A stretch of DNA of 64,000 nt from Falsiroseomonas oleicola (GTDB taxonomy: Bacteria > Pseudomonadota > Alphaproteobacteria > Acetobacterales > Acetobacteraceae), in NCBI RefSeq assembly GCF_019029495.1, contig NZ_JAERQM010000010.1:1-64000 (forward strand), read 5' to 3'. A model generated the notes under the pieces. That model worked only from the letters and a program-made list of their open reading frames with translations, was not told the DNA's origin and ran no database searches. A program made the translations under genes and the position numbers. Position 1 is the stretch's first letter; every line of letters begins with the position of its first letter. Shown here in pieces: positions 47,554 to 56,786 of this stretch.

Positions 47554-49152
47554 ATGAGAAGGTTGCTTCTGGCCGCGGCCGCGGTGATGGCGCTTGGCGT
47601 CATGGCGCCGGGCATGGGTGGGGCCTCGGCCCAGACGGTGCGCTGGGCGGCGGCGGGCGATCCGAACACGATGGATCCGCACAGCCAGAATGTCGGCACC
47701 GTCACCATGGTGCTCCAGCAGATCTATGACCCGCTGATCCACCGCAACGCCGACCTGTCGCTGCGCCCGGGCCTGGCGCTGTCCTGGACCCAGGTCGAGC
47801 CCACCCGCTGGCGCTTCGTGCTGCGGCCCGGCGTGAAGTTCCACGGTGGCGAGGCCTTCACCGCCGACGACGTGGTGTTCAGCATCGGGCGGGCGCGACA
47901 GCCCACCTCCAACTTCGGCATCTATGTCGATACGGTGCAGGAAGCGGTGAAGGTCGATGAGTTCACCGTCGACGTGGTGACCCGCATCGCCGACCCGATC
48001 CTCCCGAACAAATTCGCCTCCGTCTACATGATGTCGAAGGCCTGGTCCGAGGCGAACGGCGCCACTCGCCCGCAGAACACCCGGGCGCGGGAGGAGATGC
48101 ACACCACCCGCAACACCAACGGCACCGGCGCCTTCCGCCTGGCGAGCCGGGAGAATGACGTGCGCACGGTGCTGCGCCGGAACACCGAATGGTATGGCTG
48201 GGCCGAGCCCGATTCGGCGCGGGCGAATGTGCAGGAAATCCAGTTCCGTCCCATCGCCTCCGACGCCACGCGCATCGCGGCGCTGCTGTCCGGCGAGGTG
48301 GACTTCGTGCTCGACCCGCCCTTGCAGGACCTGAACCGCCTGCGCGCCGCGCAGAATATCCGCGTGCTGGAAGGGCCGGAGGTGCGCACCATCTTCCTGG
48401 CCTTCGACGTGGCGCGGCCGGAACTGCAATACAGCGATGTGCGTGGCCGCAACCCCTTCGCCGACCTGCGGGTGCGGCAGGCGCTGTACCACGCGATCGA
48501 TATCCAGGCGATCCATCGCACCACCATGCGCGGCCAGTCCGTGGTCACCGGTACCTTCTTCCCGCCGCAGGTGAATGGCTACAGCCAGGCCGAGGATACG
48601 CGCCTGCCCTATGACCAGGCCCGCGCCCGTGCCTTGCTGGCGGAGGCAGGCTATCCGAACGGCTTCGGCATCACGCTGGACTGCCCGAACAACCGCTACA
48701 TCAATGACGAGCAGATCTGCCAGGCGGTGGCGGCGATGTGGACGCGCGTGGGCGTGCGCACCAGCGTGAAGGCGCAGCCGCTGGCGCCCTTCTTCGCGCA
48801 GATCCAGCGCCAGGATACCAGCGCCTATCTGCTCGGCTGGGGCGTGCCGACGCTGGATGCGCTGTATTCCTTCCAGTCGCTGCTGGCCACGCGCAACGGC
48901 GCGCAGGGCGACGGTATCTGGAACTATGGCGGCTATTCCAACCCGCGCATGGATGCGCTGGTGGAGCGGATGAAGACCCAGTCGGGCGCCGACCGCATGG
49001 CCGCGATCCATGAGGCGCTGCGCATCTACCGCGAGGACGTGCCGCATATCCCGCTGCACCACCAGATGATTCCCTGGGCCATGCGCAGCAACTTCACCAT
49101 CCCGCATGCGGCGAACAACCAGCCCTACTTCCGCTTCGCCCGCATCGACTGA
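47554..49152 (+). CDS. ABC transporter substrate-binding protein, family 5 (DppA/OppA-like)
   Basis: A 532-residue periplasmic receptor. ATG 47554, behind AGGGGG, gives a signal peptide ending near GGASAQ. The mature part carries the SBP_bac_5 signature VKFHGGEAFTADDVVFSIGR and the late RIYREDVPHIPLHHQM segment. It binds peptides, opines or other nickel-like or glycoside ligands; the substrate is unknown. It is first in a five-gene operon with two permeases and two ATPases. Confidence 0.9.
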   Translation: MRRLLLAAAAVMALGVMAPGMGGASAQTVRWAAAGDPNTMDPHSQNVGTVTMVLQQIYDPLIHRNADLSLRPGLALSWTQVEPTRWRFVLRPGVKFHGGEAFTADDVVFSIGRARQPTSNFGIYVDTVQEAVKVDEFTVDVVTRIADPILPNKFASVYMMSKAWSEANGATRPQNTRAREEMHTTRNTNGTGAFRLASRENDVRTVLRRNTEWYGWAEPDSARANVQEIQFRPIASDATRIAALLSGEVDFVLDPPLQDLNRLRAAQNIRVLEGPEVRTIFLAFDVARPELQYSDVRGRNPFADLRVRQALYHAIDIQAIHRTTMRGQSVVTGTFFPPQVNGYSQAEDTRLPYDQARARALLAEAGYPNGFGITLDCPNNRYINDEQICQAVAAMWTRVGVRTSVKAQPLAPFFAQIQRQDTSAYLLGWGVPTLDALYSFQSLLATRNGAQGDGIWNYGGYSNPRMDALVERMKTQSGADRMAAIHEALRIYREDVPHIPLHHQMIPWAMRSNFTIPHAANNQPYFRFARID

Positions 49153-49277
49153 TTGGGGCGGCTGCCGCCTGTGTGGCGCAGCCAGGCGGCCGAAGGCCGT
49201 GCCCGGTGTATGAGGGCCAAAATACTACTGGCGGCACCAGCCGGCGCCGCCATCACTGCCAGCCGTATCGAGGGACC

Positions 49278-50261
49278 GTGTTCGCCTTCATCATCAGCCG
49301 CATATTGCAGGCCCTGCCCGTCATGCTGACGGTCGCCCTGCTGTCCTTCGCGATGTTCGCCTATGTCGGCGACCCGGTCGCCATCATGCTGGGGCAGGAC
49401 TACACCGTGGCGCAGCGGGATGCGCTGGTGGCCGATCTGGGACTGGACCAGCCCTTCTTCGTGCAATTCGCCAAGTTCGTGGTGAATGCGGCGCAGGGCG
49501 AATTCGGCCTGTCCTACCGCCTGTCGCGCCCCGTCGCGCAGCTCATCGTGGAACGCGCGCCGGCGACGCTTGAGCTCGCGCTTTGCGCGGCCTTCCTGGC
49601 ACTGGCGATCGGCGTGCCGATGGGGGTCTATACCGGCCTCTACCGCAATTCCTGGCTCAGCCGCTTCTTCCTGACCTTCAGCCTGATCGGTGTGTCGCTG
49701 CCGACCTTCCTCATCGGCATCCTGCTGATCCTCACCTTCTCCGTCTGGCTCGGCTGGCTGCCCAGCTTCGGGCGGGGCGACACGGTGAATGTCGGCGGCT
49801 GGAGCACGGGGCTGCTGACCTGGTCGGGGCTGAAGGCGCTGATCCTGCCTTCCATCACGCTGGGCCTGTTCCAGCTCACGCTCATCATGCGGCTGGTGCG
49901 GGCGGAGATGATGGAGGTGCTGCGCACCGACTACATCAAGTTCGCCCGCGCGCGAGGCCTGACCAACCGCGCGGTGCATTTCGGCCATGCGCTGAAGAAC
50001 ACGCTGGTGCCGGTCATCACCATCACCGGCCTGCAGCTCGGCGCCATCATCGCCTTCGCCATCGTGACGGAGACGGTGTTCCAATGGCCCGGCATGGGGC
50101 TGCTGTTCATCCAGAGTGTTGGTGCCGCCGACATTCCCGTGATGTCCGCCTATCTGCTGCTGATCGCGCTGATGTTCGTCACCATCAACCTGATCGTCGA
50201 CCTGCTGTACTATGCGGTGGATCCCCGCCTGCGCATCGGCCGCGGCAAGGGGGCGCACTGA
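49278..50261 (+). CDS. ABC transporter permease, DppB type
   Basis: A 327-residue inner-membrane subunit with six predicted helices. GTG 49278 is preferred because GAGGGA lies directly upstream and the protein then begins FAFIISRILQALPVM, as in the DppB/OppB family. The EAA-like loop EVLRTDYIKFARARGLTNR contacts the ATPases. It pairs with the DppC-type permease. Confidence 0.9.
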   Translation: MFAFIISRILQALPVMLTVALLSFAMFAYVGDPVAIMLGQDYTVAQRDALVADLGLDQPFFVQFAKFVVNAAQGEFGLSYRLSRPVAQLIVERAPATLELALCAAFLALAIGVPMGVYTGLYRNSWLSRFFLTFSLIGVSLPTFLIGILLILTFSVWLGWLPSFGRGDTVNVGGWSTGLLTWSGLKALILPSITLGLFQLTLIMRLVRAEMMEVLRTDYIKFARARGLTNRAVHFGHALKNTLVPVITITGLQLGAIIAFAIVTETVFQWPGMGLLFIQSVGAADIPVMSAYLLLIALMFVTINLIVDLLYYAVDPRLRIGRGKGAH

Positions 50262-50262
50262 G

Positions 50263-51183
50263 ATGGCCCAGATGAATGCCATTCAGAGGGCGCTGGACAG
50301 CGACATCTGGTATTCCTTCACCCGTTCGCCGATCACCGTGGCTTCCGCCATCGTCGCGCTGATCTGCGTCGGCGGCGCCGTGCTGGCGCCCTGGATCGCG
50401 CCGCACAACCCCTTCGACCTGGCCTCCCTGCAGCTCATGGACGCCTTCAAGCCGCCGGCCTGGGAGGCGGATGGCGATCCGAACTACCTGCTGGGCACGG
50501 ATGACCAGGGGCGCGACGTGCTTTCCGCCATCATGTATGGCGCGCGGGTCTCGCTGCTGGTCGGCTTCTGCGCCGTGCTGCTCTCCGTCTCCATCGGCAT
50601 CACCGCGGGCCTCGCGGCGGGCTATATGGGCGGGACGGTGGATGCGGTGCTGATGCGCATCGCCGACATCAAGCTGACCTTCCCCACCATCCTGATCGCA
50701 CTGCTGATCGATGGCGTTGTCCGGGCGGCGCTACCACGCGAGGTGCATGACCAGATCGCGCTCTATGTCGTGATCTTCGCCATCGGCATCAGCAACTGGC
50801 CGTCCTTCGCGCGCACTGTGCGCGGATCGACGCTGGTGGAGCGCAACAAGGAATATGTGCAGGCGGCGCGGGTCATCGGCCTGTCCCGCGCGCGCATCAT
50901 GGTGACGCATGTGCTGCCCAATGTGTTGGGGCCGGTGCTGGTCATCGCCACGCTGAACCTGGGCTTCGCCGTGCTGGCGGAGGCCACGCTGTCCTTCCTC
51001 GGCGTCGGCGTGCCGCCGACCCAGCCCTCGCTGGGCACGCTGATCCGTATCGGCAATGACTTCCTGTTCTCCGGCGAATGGTGGATCACCATCTTTCCGG
51101 GCATTGCCCTCATTCTCCTGGTGCTGTCCGTGAACCTGCTGGGCGACTGGCTGCGCGACGCCCTGAACCCGAAGCTCCGATAA
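50263..51183 (+). CDS. ABC transporter permease, DppC type
   Basis: A 306-residue inner-membrane subunit. It contains the OppC N-terminal segment, the hallmark LLGTDDQGRDVLSAIMYGARVSL, and the EAA-like loop KEYVQAARVIGLSRARIM. ATG 50263 follows the DppB-type stop by one base. Its own stop overlaps the next ATG (TAATG). It is the second permease of the peptide-type importer. Confidence 0.92.
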   Translation: MAQMNAIQRALDSDIWYSFTRSPITVASAIVALICVGGAVLAPWIAPHNPFDLASLQLMDAFKPPAWEADGDPNYLLGTDDQGRDVLSAIMYGARVSLLVGFCAVLLSVSIGITAGLAAGYMGGTVDAVLMRIADIKLTFPTILIALLIDGVVRAALPREVHDQIALYVVIFAIGISNWPSFARTVRGSTLVERNKEYVQAARVIGLSRARIMVTHVLPNVLGPVLVIATLNLGFAVLAEATLSFLGVGVPPTQPSLGTLIRIGNDFLFSGEWWITIFPGIALILLVLSVNLLGDWLRDALNPKLR

Positions 51184-52166
51184 TGACCGCACCCCTGCTT
51201 GAAGTCCGTAACCTCCGCGTGGAGTTTCCCACGCGCCGCGGCACCCTGGTGGCTTTGAACGACGTGTCCTTCAGCATCGCGCAGGGCGAGGTGCTGGGCG
51301 TGGTGGGCGAATCCGGCGCCGGAAAGTCCATGACCGGCGCGGCCATCATCGGCTTGCTGGAACCTCCCGGCCGCATCGCCGGCGGCGAGATCCTGCTGAA
51401 CGGAAGGCGGATCGACAATCTTCCCTATTCGGAATTGCGAAAACTGCGCGGGCGCGAGATCGGCGCGATCTTCCAGGACCCGCTGACCACACTGAACCCG
51501 CTCTACACCGTCGGCGCCCAGCTCATCGAGACGATGGTCACGCATCTGCCGCTGAACCCGGCCCAGGCGCGGGCCAAGGCGATCGAATGGCTGGAACTGG
51601 TCGGCATTCCCGCCGCCAGCCAGCGTATCGACAGCTACCCGCATGAATTCTCCGGCGGGATGCGCCAACGCGTGGTCATCGCCCTGGCCCTTTGCGCGGA
51701 GCCGAAGCTGATCGTGGCGGACGAGCCCACCACGGCGCTGGATGTTTCGATCCAGGCGCAGGTCATCGCCCTGCTGAAATCCCTGGCGCGGGAGAAGGGC
51801 ACCAGCATGATGCTGGTCACCCACGACATGGGCGTGATCGCGGAAACGGCGGATCGCGTGGCGGTGATGTATGCCGGCCGCATCGTCGAGATCGGCGCGG
51901 TGCGCAATGTGGTGCGCCATGCCAGCCACCCCTATTCCGCCGGCCTCATGGGCTCCATCCCCCCGGTCGGGCGGCGGCTGGACCGGATGCAGCAGATCGA
52001 CGGCTCCATGCCCCGGCTTTCCGCCATCCCGCCTGGCTGCGCCTATAACCCGCGCTGCCCAAAAGTCTTCGACCGCTGCCGGGTGGAGCGGCCGGAGCTG
52101 ATGCCGGCTGGGGACAGCCTCGCCGCCTGCTGGCTCTATGCCGAGGGAGCACCGCGCCATGCGTGA
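51183..52166 (+). CDS. ABC transporter ATP-binding protein, DppD type
   Basis: A 327-residue ATPase with Walker A GESGAGKS, signature HEFSGGMRQRVVIALAL, Walker B LIVADEPTTALD and H-loop MLVTHDMG. The C-terminal oligopeptide-transporter extension (about 230-327) has the Cys cluster GCAYNPRCPKVFDRC found in DppD/OppD, which can bind an iron-sulfur cluster. It overlaps the previous stop by one base and the next gene by 8 bp. Confidence 0.92.
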   Translation: MTAPLLEVRNLRVEFPTRRGTLVALNDVSFSIAQGEVLGVVGESGAGKSMTGAAIIGLLEPPGRIAGGEILLNGRRIDNLPYSELRKLRGREIGAIFQDPLTTLNPLYTVGAQLIETMVTHLPLNPAQARAKAIEWLELVGIPAASQRIDSYPHEFSGGMRQRVVIALALCAEPKLIVADEPTTALDVSIQAQVIALLKSLAREKGTSMMLVTHDMGVIAETADRVAVMYAGRIVEIGAVRNVVRHASHPYSAGLMGSIPPVGRRLDRMQQIDGSMPRLSAIPPGCAYNPRCPKVFDRCRVERPELMPAGDSLAACWLYAEGAPRHA

Positions 52167-53199
52167 TCCCATCGGCACCCCGATGCTGGAGACGATCAAC
52201 GTCGCCCGCCACTTCGACGTCTCCCGCCCCCTGGTGCAGCGCGTGCTGGCGCGGGAGGGAAGGCGCAGCCTGAAGGCGGTGGATGGCATTTCCTTCGCCA
52301 TCGAAAAGGGCACCACTTTGTCGCTGGTCGGCGAAAGCGGCTGCGGCAAGTCCACGGTCGCTCGGCTGGTCGTCGGCCTCTACGGCCCGACCTTCGGCAG
52401 CGTGATCTTCGACGGCCAGGATCTTTCGCAGGCGCGGGCGGATAGCAGCCAGCGCCGGCGCATGCAGATGATCTTCCAGGACCCCTATGCCAGCCTGAAC
52501 CCCCGCTGGCGGGTGCGCGACATCATCGCCGAGCCGATCCGCGCCTTCGGCCTGATGAAGGACAAGGCGGAGATCGGCGCCAAGGTGGCCGAACTGCTGA
52601 CCCAGGTCGGCCTGTCCCCGCTCGACGGCCAGAAATTCCCGCATGAATTCTCGGGCGGCCAGCGCCAGCGCATTTCCATCGCCCGCGCGCTCTCCTCCAA
52701 CCCGGAATTCCTGGTATGCGACGAGCCGACGAGCGCGCTCGATGTCTCGGTGCAGGCGCAGATCCTGAACCTGATGAAGGACCTGCAGCAGCGGCTGGGG
52801 CTGACCTATCTGTTCATCAGCCACAACCTGGCCGTGGTGCGGCAGGTCAGCGACCGCGTCGGTGTCATGTATCTCGGCCGGCTGGTGGAGCTGGCGCCGG
52901 CGGAGACGCTGTTCACCACCGCGCGCCACCCGTACACGCGGGCGCTGATGGAGGCGATTCCGGACCTGGAAATGACCGGCCGCCAGCGCATCCCGGTGGG
53001 CGGCGAGGTGCCGAGCCCGATCAACCCACCCAGCGGCTGCCCCTTCCACCCGCGCTGCCCGCTGGCCGATGCGCGCTGCAAGGCGGAGCGGCCGGAGATG
53101 ATCCCGGCCCGCGGCACGCCGGAGACGATGGTGGCCTGCCACGCGGTGGAAGAAGGCCGCGACCGGGTCGGGGAACCGCTGGTCGCGGCCGGCGGCTGA
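52159..53199 (+). CDS. ABC transporter ATP-binding protein, DppF type
   Basis: A 346-residue ATPase, second nucleotide-binding subunit of the importer. It has Walker A GESGCGKS, signature HEFSGGQRQRISIARAL, Walker B LVCDEPTSALD and the C-terminal GCPFHPRCPLADARC Cys motif. ATG 52159 overlaps the DppD-type gene by 8 bp. It closes the operon and is followed by a strong hairpin. Confidence 0.92.
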   Translation: MRDPIGTPMLETINVARHFDVSRPLVQRVLAREGRRSLKAVDGISFAIEKGTTLSLVGESGCGKSTVARLVVGLYGPTFGSVIFDGQDLSQARADSSQRRRMQMIFQDPYASLNPRWRVRDIIAEPIRAFGLMKDKAEIGAKVAELLTQVGLSPLDGQKFPHEFSGGQRQRISIARALSSNPEFLVCDEPTSALDVSVQAQILNLMKDLQQRLGLTYLFISHNLAVVRQVSDRVGVMYLGRLVELAPAETLFTTARHPYTRALMEAIPDLEMTGRQRIPVGGEVPSPINPPSGCPFHPRCPLADARCKAERPEMIPARGTPETMVACHAVEEGRDRVGEPLVAAGG

Positions 53200-53208
53200 C
53201 AGCCGTTG

Positions 53209-53239
53209 GGCCCTCCTCCCCGCCAGGGGGAGGAGGGCC
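53209..53239. terminator. Bidirectional terminator between dpp operon and tctA
   Basis: GGCCCTCCTCCCC and its exact complement form a 13-bp stem with a 5-nt loop in the 46-bp gap between two convergent operons. The stem is very stable. No U-tract follows on either side. Confidence 0.65.
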
Positions 53240-53245
53240 GCGGCG

Positions 53246-54751
53246 TCAGGCCTGCGCGTGGACGCGGCGAGACGACCGCAGCGCGGACCACACGGTCCAG
53301 ATCAGCAGCGCAGCGCATAGCCCGAGCAGGGATGCGCTGATCGGCCGGTCGATGAACACCATCATGTCGCCGCGCGACAGCAGCATGGCGCGGCGCAGGT
53401 GTTCCTCCATCAACGGGCCCAGCACATAGCCCAGCAGCAGCGGTGCCGGCTCGAAGTTCAGCAGCTTCATGCCGTAGCCGAGCAGGCCGAAGACCAGCGC
53501 CAGCCCGACATCGAACAGCGCGTTGTTGATGCTGTAGACGCCGATGCAGACGAAGAACAGGATTGCCGGATACAGGATGCGGTAGGGCACCAGCAGCAGC
53601 CGCGTCCAGATTCCGATCATCGGGATGTTGATGATCACCAGCAGCAGATTGCCGATCCAGAAGCTGGCGATCAGGCTCCAGAAGATGTCCGGATGCTCGG
53701 CCGGGAAGCGCGGGCCGGGCTGGATGCCGAAGATGATGAGCGCCCCCAGCATCAACGCCATCACCGCATCGCCCGGCACGCCCAGGGTGAGGGTGGGGAT
53801 GAAGGCGGTCTGCGCGGCGGAGTTGTTGGAGGCCTCCGGCGCCGCGATGCCCTCGATCGTGCCCTTGCCGAAACGCTCCGGCGTCTTCGAGATCTTCTTC
53901 TCGAAGGCGTAGGACATGAAGGAGGCGATGGTGCCGCCGGTGCCGGGCAGGATGCCGAGCACGGCGCCGATTCCGGTGCCGCGCAGGATCGGCGCGACGC
54001 AGCGCCGCACCTCCGCCATGGTCGGCAGCATGGAACGCATGCTCATCGCCCCGCGCGCGATGATCGACCCCTGCGGCCGGTTCACATTGGCCAGGATGTC
54101 GGCGATGCCGAACAGGCCGGTGGCGACCGCGACGATGTTGACGCCGTCGGACAGTTCCGGGATCCCGCCCGTGAAGCGCTGCTGACCGGTCTGCACATCG
54201 GTGCCGATCATGCCGATCAGCAGGCCGAGGATGACCATGGCGATGCTCTTCAGCGCCGAGCCCTGGGCGAGGGTGGAGGCCGCGATCAGCCCCAGCGCCA
54301 TCATGGCGAAGTAGTCGGCCGGGCCGAAGCTCAGCGCCGCGCGCACCATGAAGGGCGAGAAGAACATCATGATGAGGATGCCGACGCAGGCGCCGATGAA
54401 GGACGACATCATCGAGGTGAAGATCGCCACGCCCGCGCGCCCCTGGCGGGCCATCGGATAGCCGTCCAGGCAGGTGACGGCATGCGAGGCGACGCCCGGG
54501 ATGTTCAGCAGGATCGAGGTTGTCGCACCGCCATATTGCGCGCCGTAATAGATGCCGGCGAGCATGATGAGCGCGCCGGATGGCTCCAGCCCGAAGGTGA
54601 TCGGCAGCAGGATCGAGATCGCCGCCAGCGGTCCGATCCCCGGCAGCACGCCGATCAGGTTGCCGACGATGACACCGAGCAGCGAATAGCCGAGGTTGGT
54701 CAGCGTGAAGGCGATGCCGAATCCGGCCGCCAGGTTGTCGAAGACGTCCAT
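53246..54751 (-). CDS. tctA: Tripartite tricarboxylate transporter large permease (TctA), second copy
   Basis: A 501-residue inner-membrane protein with about 11-12 helices. The family signature appears as GGATTSILLNIPGVASHAVTCLDGYP, and the second half has LTLGVPGDAVMALMLGAL. It is about as distant from the tctA at 16707 as members of different TTT systems usually are. It follows tctB by 3 bp. No Bug receptor gene is linked, so the ligand-binding protein must be encoded elsewhere. Confidence 0.92.
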   Translation of the reverse strand: MDVFDNLAAGFGIAFTLTNLGYSLLGVIVGNLIGVLPGIGPLAAISILLPITFGLEPSGALIMLAGIYYGAQYGGATTSILLNIPGVASHAVTCLDGYPMARQGRAGVAIFTSMMSSFIGACVGILIMMFFSPFMVRAALSFGPADYFAMMALGLIAASTLAQGSALKSIAMVILGLLIGMIGTDVQTGQQRFTGGIPELSDGVNIVAVATGLFGIADILANVNRPQGSIIARGAMSMRSMLPTMAEVRRCVAPILRGTGIGAVLGILPGTGGTIASFMSYAFEKKISKTPERFGKGTIEGIAAPEASNNSAAQTAFIPTLTLGVPGDAVMALMLGALIIFGIQPGPRFPAEHPDIFWSLIASFWIGNLLLVIINIPMIGIWTRLLLVPYRILYPAILFFVCIGVYSINNALFDVGLALVFGLLGYGMKLLNFEPAPLLLGYVLGPLMEEHLRRAMLLSRGDMMVFIDRPISASLLGLCAALLIWTVWSALRSSRRVHAQA

Positions 54752-54754
54752 GGC

Positions 54755-55219
54755 TCAGCGCCCCCCGGTGAAGAGCGGGAAGATGATGCCCAGCCCGTAG
54801 ATGAAGATGGCGACACCGCCGATGGCGACGGCGACCGCCAGCAGGCCGGCGGTCAGCGGCCGGTTGCCGCGGTCCACCAGGGCGCTGATGCCCACCAGCA
54901 ACAGGATGGCCGGCACCAGGCCGAGATGCTCCCCCGCCAGGATGAAGGCGAAGATGCTGGCGGAGATGCCGAGCACGGCGCGCAGGGAGGGCATTTCGGG
55001 CAGCCCGTCGTCCCACATCTTGCGGATGAAGCCCTTGGCCACCACGGCGGCGCCGAGGGCGCAGCAGATCCAGCCCAGCAGGACGGGGAAATAGCCCGGG
55101 CCCATGCGGCGGGCGGAGCCGAAGGAATAGTCATCGGCGATGACGAGGGCGGCGGCGCCGATGGCGATCAGGACCAGACCGCCGATGACATCGCGCGGGT
55201 CCAAGCGGGCTGTCTTCAT
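54755..55219 (-). CDS. tctB: Tripartite tricarboxylate transporter small permease (TctB), second copy
   Basis: A 154-residue, four-helix membrane protein. The N-terminal helix LVLIAIGAAALVIADDYSFG and the motif RRMGPGYFPVLLGW are typical of TctB. It is the first gene of a two-gene tctBA operon. A sigma-54-like promoter lies 119 bp upstream. The partner receptor tctC is missing here. Confidence 0.9.
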   Translation of the reverse strand: MKTARLDPRDVIGGLVLIAIGAAALVIADDYSFGSARRMGPGYFPVLLGWICCALGAAVVAKGFIRKMWDDGLPEMPSLRAVLGISASIFAFILAGEHLGLVPAILLLVGISALVDRGNRPLTAGLLAVAVAIGGVAIFIYGLGIIFPLFTGGR

Positions 55220-55337
55220 GGATGGCGCGCACCCGGCGCCACATGGCTTCGGGGCGAGCCCGACCCAAATCTCTGCATCCTACGATCCTTCCCGAATGCG
55301 GACCGTCGCCCCGGCGCGACGGCATCGGGATCGCCAT

Positions 55338-55353
55338 ATCAAGCCCCGTGCCA
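55338..55353 (-). promoter_or_regulatory. Sigma-54-type promoter candidate for tctBA
   Basis: On the minus strand TGGCACGGGGCTTGAT matches the sigma-54 pattern TGGCACG-N4-TTGCW at all positions except the -12 C, which is A. It lies about 119 bp before the tctB start, next to a gene for a GAFTGA-containing activator. The deviation at the -12 GC lowers confidence. Confidence 0.5.
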
Positions 55354-55393
55354 GGAAGTTTTTATAGAAACATCAGTGTCTTGCTGGATTCCG

Positions 55394-55453
55394 TCCGGAT
55401 CGGTGTTCGGCGCGGCGAACGGGCGCGCCGGTGCTAGGTCCGGAATTCCGGAC
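55394..55453. promoter_or_regulatory. Activator-binding region candidate, perfect 16-bp palindrome
   Basis: GTCCGGAATTCCGGAC at 55438-55453 is a perfect palindrome. A further TCCGGA half-site lies at 55394-55399. These sit about 40-100 bp upstream of the -24 element of the sigma-54-like promoter, the usual place for enhancer sites of NtrC-family activators. Confidence 0.5.
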
Positions 55454-55478
55454 GTGGTGCCGGGTCATGGGGTGGTCG

Positions 55479-56786
55479 TCAGCTATCCAGCCTCAGCCGC
55501 CGCATGCGCTCCCACATGGTGGTGCGGGATATGCCGAGAAGCTGCGCCGCCTCCGCCACCCGGCCGCCGGAACGGGCCAGGACGCGGCGGATGTGGTCGC
55601 GCTCCGCCAGGTCGCGCGCCTCGGCCAGCGAGACGGGTGTCGTGGTCGTGACGGCCTGGCCGGGGAAGATGTCGTCCGGCGTCAGGATCGGGTGGTTGGC
55701 CAGGATGGCGGCGCGCTCGATGCGGTTGCGCAATTCCCGCACATTGCCCGGCCAGGGGTGGTCCAGCAGCGCCTCCAGCGCCGGGGCGCCGAGGGTCAGG
55801 CCGGGGCGGTGGAAGGCGCGCGCGAAATGCGCGGCGAAGGCCTCCGCCAGGCCGTACAGATCCTCCGGCCGCTCCCGCAGCGGGGGCAGCACCAGTTCGA
55901 CCACCGCCAGGCGGTAGTACAGGTCCTGCCGGAAGCCGCCATCTGCCAGCCTGCTCTGCAGGTCGATGTTCGTCGCGGCGACGATGCGGGCGTGCAGCGG
56001 CAGGGTGTCCCGCCCGCCGACCCGGGTGAAGCTGCGTTCCTGCAGCAGGCGCAGCAGCTTGGCCTGTAGCGGCGGTGCCAGTTCGCCGATCTCGTCGAGG
56101 AACAGCGTGCCGTCCGCCGCGCGCTCGGCGAATCCCTCATGGCGCTGCGTCGCGCCGGTGAAGGCGCCCCGCTCATGGCCGAAGACCTCGCTCTCCATCA
56201 GTTCGGATGGGATGGCGGCACAGTTCACCGCGACGAAGGGGGCGGCGGGGTTGGCGCCCAGCGCATGCAGCCGGCGTGCCGCGATCTCCTTGCCCGCGCC
56301 GCTCTCGCCGCTCAGCAGGACGGGCGTCGTCACCTGGGCCAGGCGTGCCAACTGGCTGGCCAGCAGGCGCATGGCGGGGGATTGCCAGCCGGCCTCGGCC
56401 GCCTGCGGCGCCGCCGTCGCCGGTGCACCGAGAAGACGCAGCTTCTCCAGCAGCAACTGCGGCGGGAAGGGCTTCACCAGGTAGTCGTCGGCGCCGGCGC
56501 GCAGCAGGCGCACGGCCTGCGCGACCTCGCCATAGGCGGTGGCGACGATCACCGGCGTGGCGCCGATCTCCGGCATCAGGCGCAGCAGCAGCGCCTCCCC
56601 GCTCTCATCCGGCAGGCGGATGTCGCAGACGACCAGTGAGGGGCGATGGCGGCGCAGCAGCGTCTCGCCCTCCGCCGCCGTACGGGCCCACCAGCAGGTC
56701 ACGCCTTCCAGGTTCAGGCGCTGGACCAGGGAGGTGCCGAGCACCTCGTCATCCTCCACCAGCAGGAGGGAGGCCGCGCCACTCAT
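55479..56786 (-). CDS. Sigma-54-dependent response regulator, DctD/NtrC type
   Basis: A 435-residue activator. The receiver (about 5-115) has acidic ED at 11-12, phospho-acceptor Asp55 (VVCDIRLPD) and Lys105 (LVKPF). The AAA+ domain (about 135-365) has Walker A GESGAGKE, the sigma-54 contact loop GAFTGA (207-212) and Walker B FLDEIG. The C-terminal Fis-type helix-turn-helix reads GRVAEAAQLLGISRTTMWERM. Its start overlaps the kinase stop by 4 bp. The likely target is tctBA, given the palindrome and sigma-54-like site just beyond its 3' end. Confidence 0.9.
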   Translation of the reverse strand: MSGAASLLLVEDDEVLGTSLVQRLNLEGVTCWWARTAAEGETLLRRHRPSLVVCDIRLPDESGEALLLRLMPEIGATPVIVATAYGEVAQAVRLLRAGADDYLVKPFPPQLLLEKLRLLGAPATAAPQAAEAGWQSPAMRLLASQLARLAQVTTPVLLSGESGAGKEIAARRLHALGANPAAPFVAVNCAAIPSELMESEVFGHERGAFTGATQRHEGFAERAADGTLFLDEIGELAPPLQAKLLRLLQERSFTRVGGRDTLPLHARIVAATNIDLQSRLADGGFRQDLYYRLAVVELVLPPLRERPEDLYGLAEAFAAHFARAFHRPGLTLGAPALEALLDHPWPGNVRELRNRIERAAILANHPILTPDDIFPGQAVTTTTPVSLAEARDLAERDHIRRVLARSGGRVAEAAQLLGISRTTMWERMRRLRLDS

